Below are positions 17,516 to 25,916 of a DNA stretch of 45,722 bases, in pieces (position 1 is the stretch's first letter; each line of letters opens with the position of its first letter). Source of the DNA: Chloroflexi bacterium TSY. GTDB lineage: Bacteria > Chloroflexota > Anaerolineae > Caldilineales > Caldilineaceae. The DNA is taken from positions 1 through 45,722 of the forward strand of contig JAHBNG010000122.1 of NCBI GenBank assembly GCA_019217005.1, in the 5' to 3' direction. The translations under genes and the position numbers were made by a program. The notes under the pieces were generated by a model. The model saw only the letters and a list, made by a program, of their open reading frames with translations, was not told the DNA's origin and did not search any database.

Positions 17516-18541
17516 CTACCGATAAAGCCAACAGGCTGCATAATGATTTTCTTCCGGTTCAAAGTCTGGCGGAATCTCTACTTCGCACAGACCTTCGATG
17601 GCTTTCGCACAACGCGGGTGAAAGCGACAGCCCGGTGGTGGATTGATCAGGTTTGGCGGTTCTCCTGGTGGCACTTCCCGCAATTCGATCGCGTTTCTGG
17701 CATCGGGATCAGGAATCGCAGCCAGAAGCGCGTCCGTGTACGGATGAAACGAATTGCGGAGCAGATCGTCGACGTGGGCTTTTTCAACCAGCTTGCCTGC
17801 ATACATCACAAAGATCCGTTCGGAGAAGTAGCGAACTGTAGAAAGGTCGTGGGTAATGTAGATGACGCCCAAGTTGTGCTCTTTTTGCAGCGTCTGCATC
17901 AACCGTAGCACCTCCACCCGGACCGAAGCATCCAGCATGGAGACCGGTTCGTCGGCTACGATCAGCTTGGGGCGTAAAATCATTGCCCGGGCAATCACCA
18001 CCCGCTGCTGTTGGCCGCCGCTGAGCATATGGGGAAACTTACCCAAAAAATCCTCCACCGGCGTCAGCCTAACCTCTTCCATCACCTCCCGAATGCGCCG
18101 CGCGCGCTCGTTTTTGTCGCTCACTTTTTGAATGATCAACGGCTCTTCCAAAATGCGTTCGATCCGCATAAACGGTGCCAAGGCGCCAAATGGATCTTGC
18201 TGCACATAGCCAACCTGGGAGCGATACCAGCGCAGACCTTCTCGATCGAGCTCGCTCAGCCGGTGACCGTCGAAGATAATGTCTCCTTCTCTCGGCTTAT
18301 GAAGTCCAAGAATTGTCTTCATGAGGCTCGATTTGCCACAGCCACTCTCTCCGACCACTGCGACTGCTTCGCCACGCTGTAAGTCAAATGTAACGCCGTC
18401 TACCGCACGCACAAAGCCCGCTCGACCAAAGCCAAATTTTCGCAACTCAAACCAGGTATGGACATCCTGCAACGACAGCAACGGTGCATCTGGTGATGGA
18501 AGGCGCTCTGCCAAAATTGATGGAACTTGCTCAGCGATCAA
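17516..18541 (-). CDS. Peptide ABC transporter ATPase, OppF/DppF-like (set 3)
   Basis: The 341-residue cytoplasmic ATPase energises the set-3 permeases with the neighbouring DppD-like subunit. Walker A is GESGCGKS (64-71), the signature is LSGGQQQR (173-180), and Walker B is LIVADEP (193-199), with a THDLS switch. The C-terminal oligopeptide domain with GCRFHPRCAKA and two later Cys is typical of the OppD/F group. It starts with TTG whose last bases overlap the previous gene's TGA; a perfect AAGGAGGT about seven bases before decides this start and implies translational coupling. Confidence 0.92.
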   Translation of the reverse strand: MIAEQVPSILAERLPSPDAPLLSLQDVHTWFELRKFGFGRAGFVRAVDGVTFDLQRGEAVAVVGESGCGKSSLMKTILGLHKPREGDIIFDGHRLSELDREGLRWYRSQVGYVQQDPFGALAPFMRIERILEEPLIIQKVSDKNERARRIREVMEEVRLTPVEDFLGKFPHMLSGGQQQRVVIARAMILRPKLIVADEPVSMLDASVRVEVLRLMQTLQKEHNLGVIYITHDLSTVRYFSERIFVMYAGKLVEKAHVDDLLRNSFHPYTDALLAAIPDPDARNAIELREVPPGEPPNLINPPPGCRFHPRCAKAIEGLCEVEIPPDFEPEENHYAACWLYR

Positions 18542-19548
18542 ACCGCCACCTCCTTCGCCAGTCGCGGGATATCTGCAAATTGAAGATATTGTTGGTCATA
18601 GAGCCAGCACTGCGACCAACGTTCTTCATCTCGAATGACGGGCGGCACCTCTCCACATGGGTCGAAGCGATAGGGACAACGGTCGGCAAAACGACATCCA
18701 TCCGGTAACGCCAGCAGACTGGGCGGTTGCCCCGTGATAAAATCCGGCTCTTCGACCTGCCTGAGCTTGGGGACGCTCGCCAGTAACTTCATGGAGTAGG
18801 GATGCCGTGGTTCGGCGAAAAAGTGCTCTGCGTCGCTCACTTCCACCATCTGTCCAGCATACATAACGGCAACCCGATCGGCCAATTCGCTGGACGTTGC
18901 AATATCATGGGTGATCAGAATAAAGCTGGTCTTCGATTCCCATTTGATCTGTTTGAGCACGTTCATGATGTTGGCCTGAGTCAAAACATCCAGGGCAGAG
19001 GTTGGCTCATCTAAGATGATCAGATCTGGATTCGTGATCAGTGCCATCGCGATTGCCGTGCGTTGTCGCATGCCGCCACTCAACTCAAAGGCATAGCGGT
19101 TCAAAAAATCGACCGGGACACCTACGTTCTGAAAGATCTGGGCGGCGATGTCCAGCGCGTCTTCTTTCGGGATATTCGTGTGCGTCGTTAAAGGTTCGGT
19201 GACCTGATCGCCTACTTTCAGGACAGGATTGAGGGAATTCATGGCCGCTTGTGGCACCATTGAGATCTTTGACCAGCGAATGTCCCGGCGAAAGTTATCC
19301 TCGCTCAACTCCATGATGTCGAGGCCGTCGAGGTAGACTTTGCCGCTGTATCGGTCCACGTTGTTGGGTAACAGCCGTAGAAGCGCTCTGGTCAGCGACG
19401 TCTTGCCACAGCCCGACTCCCCCAAAATCACCACTGCTTCATTCCGGTCCATCTCAAAGTTAATGCCATCAACCGCCTTGACAATTCCCTGTCTCGTACG
19501 ATAGTGGAGGTGTAAATCTTCGATTCTTAAAAGCTTTTCAACTGACAT
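18538..19548 (-). CDS. Peptide ABC transporter ATPase, OppD/DppD-like (set 3)
   Basis: A 336-residue ATPase and partner of the DppF-like protein with which it overlaps by 4 bases. Walker A is GESGCGKT (43-50), the signature is LSGGMRQR, and Walker B is LIILDEPTSALD. The C-terminal cysteine-containing oligopeptide domain (GCRFADRCPYRFDPC) is complete. The start at ATG 19548 has only a weak AGAAAG site. A 96-bp palindromic repeat separates it from the upstream permease gene, so expression of the ATPase pair could differ from the permeases. Confidence 0.92.
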   Translation of the reverse strand: MSVEKLLRIEDLHLHYRTRQGIVKAVDGINFEMDRNEAVVILGESGCGKTSLTRALLRLLPNNVDRYSGKVYLDGLDIMELSEDNFRRDIRWSKISMVPQAAMNSLNPVLKVGDQVTEPLTTHTNIPKEDALDIAAQIFQNVGVPVDFLNRYAFELSGGMRQRTAIAMALITNPDLIILDEPTSALDVLTQANIMNVLKQIKWESKTSFILITHDIATSSELADRVAVMYAGQMVEVSDAEHFFAEPRHPYSMKLLASVPKLRQVEEPDFITGQPPSLLALPDGCRFADRCPYRFDPCGEVPPVIRDEERWSQCWLYDQQYLQFADIPRLAKEVAV

Positions 19549-19593
19549 GACTTTCTGACTTCTTGTTCGAGCGTTTTCTTACTTGGGCGCAAC

Positions 19594-19689
19594 AGGATCT
19601 CATGTGGTTGACCCGCTTTGGTTTCAATACGCCTTCAGCTACTCAACCGGCGCTTGTCTTCCTTGCCTTTGTCAACCACATGAAATCCC
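19594..19689. repeat. 96-bp palindromic dispersed repeat (copy 1)
   Basis: The arms AGGATCTCATGTGGTTGAC (19594-19612) and GTCAACCACATGAAATCCC (19671-19689) are complementary apart from two positions. The centre contains TACTCAACCGGCGC. Further copies lie at 25733-25827 and, reversed and partial, at 4021-4080. It sits within the set-3 operon between permease and ATPase genes. Confidence 0.8.
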
Positions 19690-19710
19690 GAAGAACCCTT
19701 ACTTGTTACT

Positions 19711-21039
19711 TTATATGTCCCGAAGTCTGGGATTGAAGACCCGATCCAGCGCAAAACCAACCATCGCAAAGCCAAGGCCCGTCAACATCAACAGAATCGA
19801 TGGCTCCAGTACCCAGTAATATTGACCTTGGAAAAGTGCTCCATTGAACCGCGCGTCGCTCAAGATTTTGCCCCAAGTTGGCAATTGAGGATCACCCAAA
19901 CCCAAAATCGACAAGGTTGCTTCGGTAAAGACAATTCCCGGAATCGCCCCCACCAACCCTGGAATGAGAGTCGGGATGATGCGAGGAATCATGTAGCGTA
20001 GAATGATGCGCATACTGCCTGCACCATAGGTTTGGGCAGCCTCGATAAAGGGCGACTCTTTGATTTGCAAAAAGAGCGCACGAGACGATTTGATGCCAGC
20101 ACTAAAGATTCCCAACACGGTCAGTGCTCCAAACATCACAAAGATACTTCTGGAGTAAAAGGTGGCGATCATAATCAGGATCGATAGCCCCGGCAAAATC
20201 ATATTGACCTCGGTGATGCGCTGGATGAGGGCATCGACCCAACCACCATACCAAACGCCAACTGCGGCAATGATGAGTGAAGCGCCGCCAGAAATAATGG
20301 ATACGATCAAACCAAGCGCCAACGCAATCGGTGCGCCCCAGAGCAACGCCACTGTTAAGTCCCGCCGCTTGTGATCGGTGCCAGCAAGACCATAAACTTG
20401 ACCATATGCGATCATCTCAGCGTCGATATCGGCATCGTCTTCAAAGACGAGACCCGCTGCCTGCAATTCATAGCGTCCCTTCAGCGGGGTTGGTGTTTCC
20501 GCATTTGGATCGGCGAAGAGCACATGGATCGCGTCTTGCCCCTCGAAGTTCCGGGCGATCTTTTCATCTTGGGCAACGTAATAGGTTTCACGACCCTGTA
20601 CCGTCAAATCATCAAACTCAATCTCCCGTCCATCGGGCGTGATCCAAGTCATCTCGACGAGAGGGCGTTTTTCGTCAAATTCGGCATCAAAGAAGACCAG
20701 CAGTTCCTGAGGGAAATCGTCATAGGTATAGTCGAATTCAAAAGTAAAGATGACGTCGGTCAGGGACTCTGTGAGAACCGTGCGTTCTTTTAGGCTTTCA
20801 TTGGTTTTACTGCTCAGAACAATGGTTTCGGGCAGGTTGAGCCCAAAATAGTTATACCAAGCTGGTCGGGCATTCTTGGGTGATTCTTTCCAGACAGTTT
20901 CGCCACCTCGCCACAGTCGGATCGCTTCGCTATAGGGCAAAGCAATTGGGGCATAGATAGCCAGTCCCACAAGCAGGGAAATGATAATCATCCCAATACC
21001 AGCAGATGGATACTTGCGAACAATACTGAGGATTTGCAT
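19711..21039 (-). CDS. Peptide ABC permease, DppC-like, with large extra domain (set 3)
   Basis: A 442-residue inner-membrane permease subunit; DppC proteins are usually ~280-320. After the first membrane helix (GMIIISLLVGLAIYAPIAL) comes a soluble stretch of ~180 residues before GTDHKRRDL, where the normal GTD-x2-GRD element stands; about 150 of these are extra and look beta-rich and acidic (FTFEFDYTYDD). It would lie outside the cytoplasm. The BPD_transp_1 part with ~5 helices and the EAA loop (SPFIEAAQTYGAGSMRIILR) follows. A perfect AAGGAGGT precedes the ATG. It overlaps the upstream permease by one base. The binding protein of this set is also unusual. Confidence 0.88.
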   Translation of the reverse strand: MQILSIVRKYPSAGIGMIIISLLVGLAIYAPIALPYSEAIRLWRGGETVWKESPKNARPAWYNYFGLNLPETIVLSSKTNESLKERTVLTESLTDVIFTFEFDYTYDDFPQELLVFFDAEFDEKRPLVEMTWITPDGREIEFDDLTVQGRETYYVAQDEKIARNFEGQDAIHVLFADPNAETPTPLKGRYELQAAGLVFEDDADIDAEMIAYGQVYGLAGTDHKRRDLTVALLWGAPIALALGLIVSIISGGASLIIAAVGVWYGGWVDALIQRITEVNMILPGLSILIMIATFYSRSIFVMFGALTVLGIFSAGIKSSRALFLQIKESPFIEAAQTYGAGSMRIILRYMIPRIIPTLIPGLVGAIPGIVFTEATLSILGLGDPQLPTWGKILSDARFNGALFQGQYYWVLEPSILLMLTGLGFAMVGFALDRVFNPRLRDI

Positions 21040-22178
21040 TATTGTGCACCTCCTTCGCCTACTTTTAACCGTGGGTCAAGCAGTGCATAGGTGATATCGA
21101 GCAGGAAGACGGTCATAGCAAGCAGGTAGGCATAAATGACGACCGACCCAATAATCACGGGTGTATCAAATAAATTTGCGGCCTGGAAGAGGAGACGGCC
21201 CAACCCCGGCCAGTTGAAGATTGTCTCCAACGTGATCGAACCCGTCCAGATTGTGATGACGCCCAAAGCAAAACCGGTGACGATGATCGGCAAAGTCGGG
21301 CGCAAAATGTACCGTCGTTCGATGGTCCGTGGGTGCAATCCTTTGGCATGAGCCATCTCTACATAATCTTCCTTGGAATAGATAAGGAAAAATGTCCGAG
21401 AGCCGTAGATTCCCGCAAAAAGACCACCGATGGCAATTGCTGAAACAGGTAGAATCATGTGTTTCATCACGCTCAATGCGTAGTTGATAATATTATCGGG
21501 AGGTGGTGCAGAGACCATGCCGCCAAAGGGTAAAATGCCAAATGAACCGGCAAAGACAAGGATTAAGAAAAGTGCATAAAACCATGATGGTGCAGCCGAC
21601 GTGGGTGCAAAGGCCAATACCAGCTTGTCCAAAAAGGAGCCATAATGTCGAGATAGATAAAGTGCTGTAAACAGGGTGATGAAGAACATCAACAACTGCG
21701 ATGTGGCAAAGAGAATGAGCGTTGCTGGAAGTCGTTCTAAAATGATGTTGCGCACCAACTTTGAACCGCTGTCGCTGTGCATATTTTCAGCTTGACCCAA
21801 ATTGAGTGTGAGCGCGTCCGTCAGATAGCGCACGCTACGGATCGCAAAAGGTTGATCAAGACCAGCCGCTTTTTCCTGAATGGCAACAAGCTTATCAATG
21901 TAGATCCGTTTTTCCTCGCTATCCATCTGCTGTACTTGTTCATCGAAGCCGATGAACATAGCGATGTTGTCCCGGATCATACCTTTGCGAATTTCATCCA
22001 CCTGTCCGCCCATATTGGCGATCAAGATACTGATATAGATAGCCGCCACTACTGTGATCGCCTGGGTCACGATCTGTACGGCTGCAAAGCGTAAAAAACG
22101 GGTCAAACCGGACGGGGCCGATTTTCTAATGTTCTCTGTGGTGCCCTGCGGTTGCAGTGGCATAGCAGCTTGAGCCAT
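21039..22178 (-). CDS. Peptide ABC permease, DppB-like (set 3)
   Basis: The 379-residue inner-membrane permease pairs with the DppC-like subunit. It has an N-terminal helix (AITVVAAIYISILIANMGG), an extracytoplasmic loop of ~120 residues, and then the conserved transmembrane block with the EAA loop (EDYVEMAHAKGLHPRTIERR) and the C-terminal LLDPRLKVG. The N-terminus has ~25 extra cytoplasmic residues compared with typical DppB. GAGGGA just before the ATG supports the start. It is separated from its binding-protein gene by 419 bases of palindromes. Confidence 0.88.
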   Translation of the reverse strand: MAQAAMPLQPQGTTENIRKSAPSGLTRFLRFAAVQIVTQAITVVAAIYISILIANMGGQVDEIRKGMIRDNIAMFIGFDEQVQQMDSEEKRIYIDKLVAIQEKAAGLDQPFAIRSVRYLTDALTLNLGQAENMHSDSGSKLVRNIILERLPATLILFATSQLLMFFITLFTALYLSRHYGSFLDKLVLAFAPTSAAPSWFYALFLILVFAGSFGILPFGGMVSAPPPDNIINYALSVMKHMILPVSAIAIGGLFAGIYGSRTFFLIYSKEDYVEMAHAKGLHPRTIERRYILRPTLPIIVTGFALGVITIWTGSITLETIFNWPGLGRLLFQAANLFDTPVIIGSVVIYAYLLAMTVFLLDITYALLDPRLKVGEGGAQ

Positions 22179-22210
22179 AAGTCCCTCTTTTTTGGAGATT
22201 AGGGGCTGGC

Positions 22211-22257
22211 GATTGAGGAGAGGGGATTAGAATAACATCCCCTCTCCCGAATCAATC
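22211..22257 (-). terminator. Stable hairpin downstream of the set-3 binding protein
   Basis: GGAGAGGGGAT (22217-22227) pairs perfectly with ATCCCCTCTCC (22237-22247), and GATTGA with TCAATC extends it. The loop is nine bases. There is no U-tract, so a partial terminator or a 3' stabiliser is as likely as a full terminator. Confidence 0.4.
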
Positions 22258-22330
22258 CTCAGTTCATGCTCTCTTAAACTACGACAGTATCACCGAAATT
22301 ATGTGGTTCTTCCGGAATACGGGGGGCGTA

Positions 22331-22394
22331 ACTTCCCGGAAGAGGTCAGGCATGCGATCGTCAACGAGGCTGTTCTTGACCTCTTCCGGGAAGT
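22331..22394. repeat. Palindromic repeat of the CTTCCCGGAAG family (copy 2)
   Basis: ACTTCCCGGAAGAGGTCA (22331-22348) pairs perfectly over 18 bases with TGACCTCTTCCGGGAAGT (22377-22394). It is related to 4429-4494. Each arm is itself nearly palindromic. Confidence 0.7.
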
Positions 22395-22597
22395 TCATGG
22401 CACTTAACCGCCTGAAATCCTGAAGAGCCAATAATGTTAGATTAAAGATAGTCAAATCGTAGGTCACTTCAGAGAAGTGCGAGCACCAAGAACCCTGAAT
22501 CTTCACTTGGACTCCATCGTTTTCTTGCCGCTTGTCCCGCCAGAGACGGGACCTACATTAAACCACGTTAAACCGTCATAATTTCGATTACAGTGTA

Positions 22598-25153
22598 CTA
22601 CGGTACCGTCACAAATTCAACCGACGCAAAAGTTGGCACACTGACCAACATCGGAACGACTGCGATTTCGAGCCGATTGGCACCGGTTTCCAGTTCAGCA
22701 GTTTGCTCGGAAGTCAGAACTACCTGGAAGAGACCATCTTCAATCGCTTCGGCTTCGGCAGAGATAACCAATTCGCCCAAGGCATCAAAGACCAGATATT
22801 TGACGGTGTCGATATCATTCACGGCGTATGGTGCATCGTTAAAGGTGACATTCACATCAAAGGTTGCTTCTTCGCCCACAGTGATTCGGCTATCGCCATC
22901 AACCACGACGTCTGCAATCTGCGGTGTCGAGAAGCGGGTCCATTTATCCGCATCATCTGGATAGTCTTCGAAGCGCTGCATCACCACTGTTCCCTCAACT
23001 GGGAAAGCTTCTTCAAGGTAATATTGCCCCTGATCAACCCAGAAATGTTCATTCTCATCATACCATGCTTGTAGGTTTGCCCACCGTTCAGCAATCTCTT
23101 CATCAGTCACATAATCACTCATGGCGTCTGCGTATGGGATCGAGCCTTCCGCAGCAGCTTCGTTCATCTTGGCTTCTAAAATTTCCAAGCTTGGCCCAGC
23201 GATATAGTTTGCCCACTCGATTTCCAGTGCTTCAGCCTTGTCCGAGGAGAAAGCTAGCTCGCCAGCTGCATCCGCCATAATGCCAACGCTGAGTATCGTC
23301 CATGACGTACCGGGGAAGAAGGTCGTCACGTTTGCTTCGGCATCCAACCCAAAGACGTCTGTGTAGTTTTCCACAACCAATGGATCCTCAGAGACGATGC
23401 GCCAACCGCGGAAAGATTCTTGGAATTGCTCAAAGGATGGAACTGCAGACTCATCAAAGATGGCGCTCTCTTCCTTGGCTCGGTCGAAGCCAATAATCTG
23501 ACCGAGCATGAGATCCGCCATGCTGATTGTGCTGCCGTCGTGCCATTGGACATCCCACAAATCGCTGGGATAGTAGACAACGCTTTTACGTAGCGCAGTC
23601 AACCCGTCGGGGTGCATTTCACCGACAGTAATCCATCTTTGTTCAACCGGATCCCAATCGATCCAAGCATCTTCAGGTACAGTGATCTCTGGAACGAACT
23701 CTAGATCGACCCAATCCAGCGTCTTGCCGACGGGGAGCCCCTCTTGAATCGTCACTTCAGCCCGCTCAATGCGTTGCGGCCAGCTCAAACCAGTGAACGG
23801 ATCGGGCATTGTCCCAGAACCAGTCATGCCACGCTGAAGCATAGAGTCAAAGATCCAGTTACTGCCTGCCACTGGGTTCCAAGGCTCCGTGAGAATGCTG
23901 GGCATTGCGATGGTTGCTGAACCACCCGATTCATCCCCTTTCCGTAAGGTATGTGCCCAAAGCATGGTTCCGCTGACGCCACCAGCTAGATCTGCTGCGA
24001 CCGAAATCTCCGATCCAAAAGCCGTTGCACCCAACTGACTGACGATCCAAACACGGGTTGAATCTTTTAGAGAAAGGGTAAGTGCCTCGGCAAACAGCTC
24101 TTTGCGCTCATCTAAAGAGGTGAAATCTCGTCGGGCCAACCGATCGGCAGTTGTGTCAAACTCTTCTGAAGGTGCGTATGCTTGCCAGAGCGGGAAGGAA
24201 AGACCGCGAGGTGTGTAGAAGAAATCAAAGTTGCCTGCCTGATCGCGGCTGACAGCGGTTGTGATCCAGCCACCAGTGTAAATGTGGAACTGACCGTCAC
24301 CAGGATTGCCACGAATCCAGATAGGCGAGGCATCGGCAGCGGCCTTATAGTCGCGCGTCACGGTGAAGCCAATGTCTTCCAATAGATTGGAGACATAGTC
24401 ACCGACATCGTTGCGCACGTCTTCAGTACGAATCAAGACGATTATTTCAACTGGTTCGCCTTCATACTGCCATTTGCCATCGACCATCTCTGCGCCCAGT
24501 GCTTCCATCTCTTCTGTAATCACTTCGTTGGCCTTGTCAGGATTGTGGGCGTAGGTCAACTCCAACTGCCGGGCCACATCGACCAATCGCGCATAATCCG
24601 GGAAGGCAGGTGTGATGGCTGTGTAGCGAGGCTGCGCCAGGCCACCATACAATTCCTGGGCGATGAAATCGCGATCGACTAGCCAGTTCATGGCTTCACG
24701 CACGCGCGGGACAGCAAATGGATTGAGTTTTCCCGTGCCTTCGAAGACAGGACCAGCAGGGTTGAACGTCAGTTCGGAGTAGTTTCCAAAGGATTGGGCA
24801 TAGTTCAGACCTGCTTCCTCGATAGAGGCAAAGACCTCGGGGTCTGATGTGGCAGTTGCGTAGATATCAATATCGGCGGTGTCTAAGCGGGTAACCGCAG
24901 CATCAGCAGAGGGCTCTTCAACAATCACAATTTCGTTCACGATGCCACTCGCACTTGCCATACTACTCGAGTCGTCGGCGGGTGCTTCTTCAGCAGTCTC
25001 TTCTTTGGCTTCTTCTTGCGCCTCTGTTTCGGCAGCAGGTTCCTCCTGAGGTGGGGCTGGGTCTGCACCTGGACCGCATGCGGCTAAGATGAGCGCCAGC
25101 ACGAGAATCCAGCCGAGCAGGGCAGATCTGCGAAACTTTTTCTGTCGATTCAT
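22598..25153 (-). CDS. Peptide-binding lipoprotein, probably circularly permuted (set 3)
   Basis: An 851-residue SBP family 5 lipoprotein; the usual length is 500-600. The signal peptide ends in LAAC with Cys26, followed by a Glu/Ala/Pro-rich linker. The order of lobes is unusual. Elements normally in the middle and second half come first: LDTADIDI (90-97) and VREAMNWLVDRDF (151-163). Elements normally near the N-terminus come late: WHDGSTISMADL (from W537) and GQYYLEEAF ... VVMQRF (~710). The last ~105 residues look like an Ig-type beta domain (EEATFDVNVTFNDAPY). This matches a circular permutation at the point after the canonical 'rnpdYw' strand. AAGGAGA precedes the ATG. It feeds the permeases downstream. 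Confidence 0.85.
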   Translation of the reverse strand: MNRQKKFRRSALLGWILVLALILAACGPGADPAPPQEEPAAETEAQEEAKEETAEEAPADDSSSMASASGIVNEIVIVEEPSADAAVTRLDTADIDIYATATSDPEVFASIEEAGLNYAQSFGNYSELTFNPAGPVFEGTGKLNPFAVPRVREAMNWLVDRDFIAQELYGGLAQPRYTAITPAFPDYARLVDVARQLELTYAHNPDKANEVITEEMEALGAEMVDGKWQYEGEPVEIIVLIRTEDVRNDVGDYVSNLLEDIGFTVTRDYKAAADASPIWIRGNPGDGQFHIYTGGWITTAVSRDQAGNFDFFYTPRGLSFPLWQAYAPSEEFDTTADRLARRDFTSLDERKELFAEALTLSLKDSTRVWIVSQLGATAFGSEISVAADLAGGVSGTMLWAHTLRKGDESGGSATIAMPSILTEPWNPVAGSNWIFDSMLQRGMTGSGTMPDPFTGLSWPQRIERAEVTIQEGLPVGKTLDWVDLEFVPEITVPEDAWIDWDPVEQRWITVGEMHPDGLTALRKSVVYYPSDLWDVQWHDGSTISMADLMLGQIIGFDRAKEESAIFDESAVPSFEQFQESFRGWRIVSEDPLVVENYTDVFGLDAEANVTTFFPGTSWTILSVGIMADAAGELAFSSDKAEALEIEWANYIAGPSLEILEAKMNEAAAEGSIPYADAMSDYVTDEEIAERWANLQAWYDENEHFWVDQGQYYLEEAFPVEGTVVMQRFEDYPDDADKWTRFSTPQIADVVVDGDSRITVGEEATFDVNVTFNDAPYAVNDIDTVKYLVFDALGELVISAEAEAIEDGLFQVVLTSEQTAELETGANRLEIAVVPMLVSVPTFASVEFVTVP

Positions 25154-25391
25154 CTATCGTCTCCTTTTGTGTCTACTGATAGTTCAATTTTTACATACAA
25201 AGTTGAACCATGCTTAAATTCAAAATGAGAAGAACGTAAGCGTTTCGCTTGATGTTCTCCTCATTTTATATCAACAAATCCCACTCCTCAACCAAAAATG
25301 AGGAAAATTTTCGGGCTCTTTGCGCTTTTGGGGCAATAATTGGATCGTTGGTTGGCGTGCTGGTTGGTTCATCAACTATACCGCACTAGCT

Positions 25392-25458
25392 CATAAATTT
25401 AAAATAAATTCGGCTGTTCTACTCGACTGAAAACGGTCAAATTTATTTCAAATTTATG
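25392..25458. repeat. AT-rich inverted repeat upstream of the set-3 operon
   Basis: CATAAATTTAAAATAAATT (25392-25410) pairs with AATTTATTTCAAATTTATG (25440-25458) at 18 of 19 positions. It lies about 240 bases upstream of the set-3 binding-protein start. It could be an operator, a terminator-like hairpin or a decayed element. Confidence 0.55.
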
Positions 25459-25732
25459 TCAATGCTCAGTATATCTAACCAACAAGCCAATTCAAAACCA
25501 TGCAATTTTTCAAATAACCAGTTTTCGTAGATATCTAAACTGAACTCTATTTGAAAGCGATCGTTTGGATACTCTAGTACAGCGAAGGAAAACGATTTCT
25601 TTCAACACAGCTACATTATAGTCTAAAAAGATAAATGACAGTCGAGTATGACGAAGGGGAGCAGTTGTACTTGCTGATCTCGACTGATGATCTATCCGCG
25701 GCTATGATGAAAACTTGGTTTTTCGGCTCAAC

Positions 25733-25827
25733 AGGATCTCATGTGGTAGACCCGCTTTGGTTTCGATATGCCTTCGGCTACTCAACCGGCGCTAGCCATT
25801 TTTGTGCTTGTCAACCTCATCGAATCC
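25733..25827. repeat. 96-bp palindromic dispersed repeat (copy 2)
   Basis: It matches 19594-19689 through most of its length (AGGATCTCATGTGGT, GACCCGCTTTGGTTTC, CTACTCAACCGGCGCT). The outer arms are less well paired than in copy 1. Confidence 0.75.
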
Positions 25828-25916
25828 AGTTGAACCGGTTTTTCCAGATAGTCTACCTGATAAAGCAAAATCAAGTTTTCATACAGAGCTTCGTACAGAT
25901 GATATCTAAAATCATA

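Larger units (their letters stand above)
22179..22597. other. Intra-operon palindrome-rich spacer (set 3)
   Basis: This gap holds the hairpin at 22211-22257, the perfect 18-bp palindrome at 22331-22394, and a partial copy of the inner hairpin of 975-1059 (GTAGGTCACTT at 22459). I see no gene. Its place between the binding protein and permease genes suits attenuation or message processing that yields more binding protein than permease. Confidence 0.5.
25154..25916. other. Gene-free spacer between set-2 permease and set-3 binding protein
   Basis: These 763 bases contain an AT-rich hairpin (25392-25458) and a copy of the 96-bp repeat (25733-25827). I see no credible gene; a plus-strand frame at 25635-25934 mostly reads across the repeat. 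The promoter of the set-3 operon should lie in the part next to 25153, but I could not pick boxes. Confidence 0.5.
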
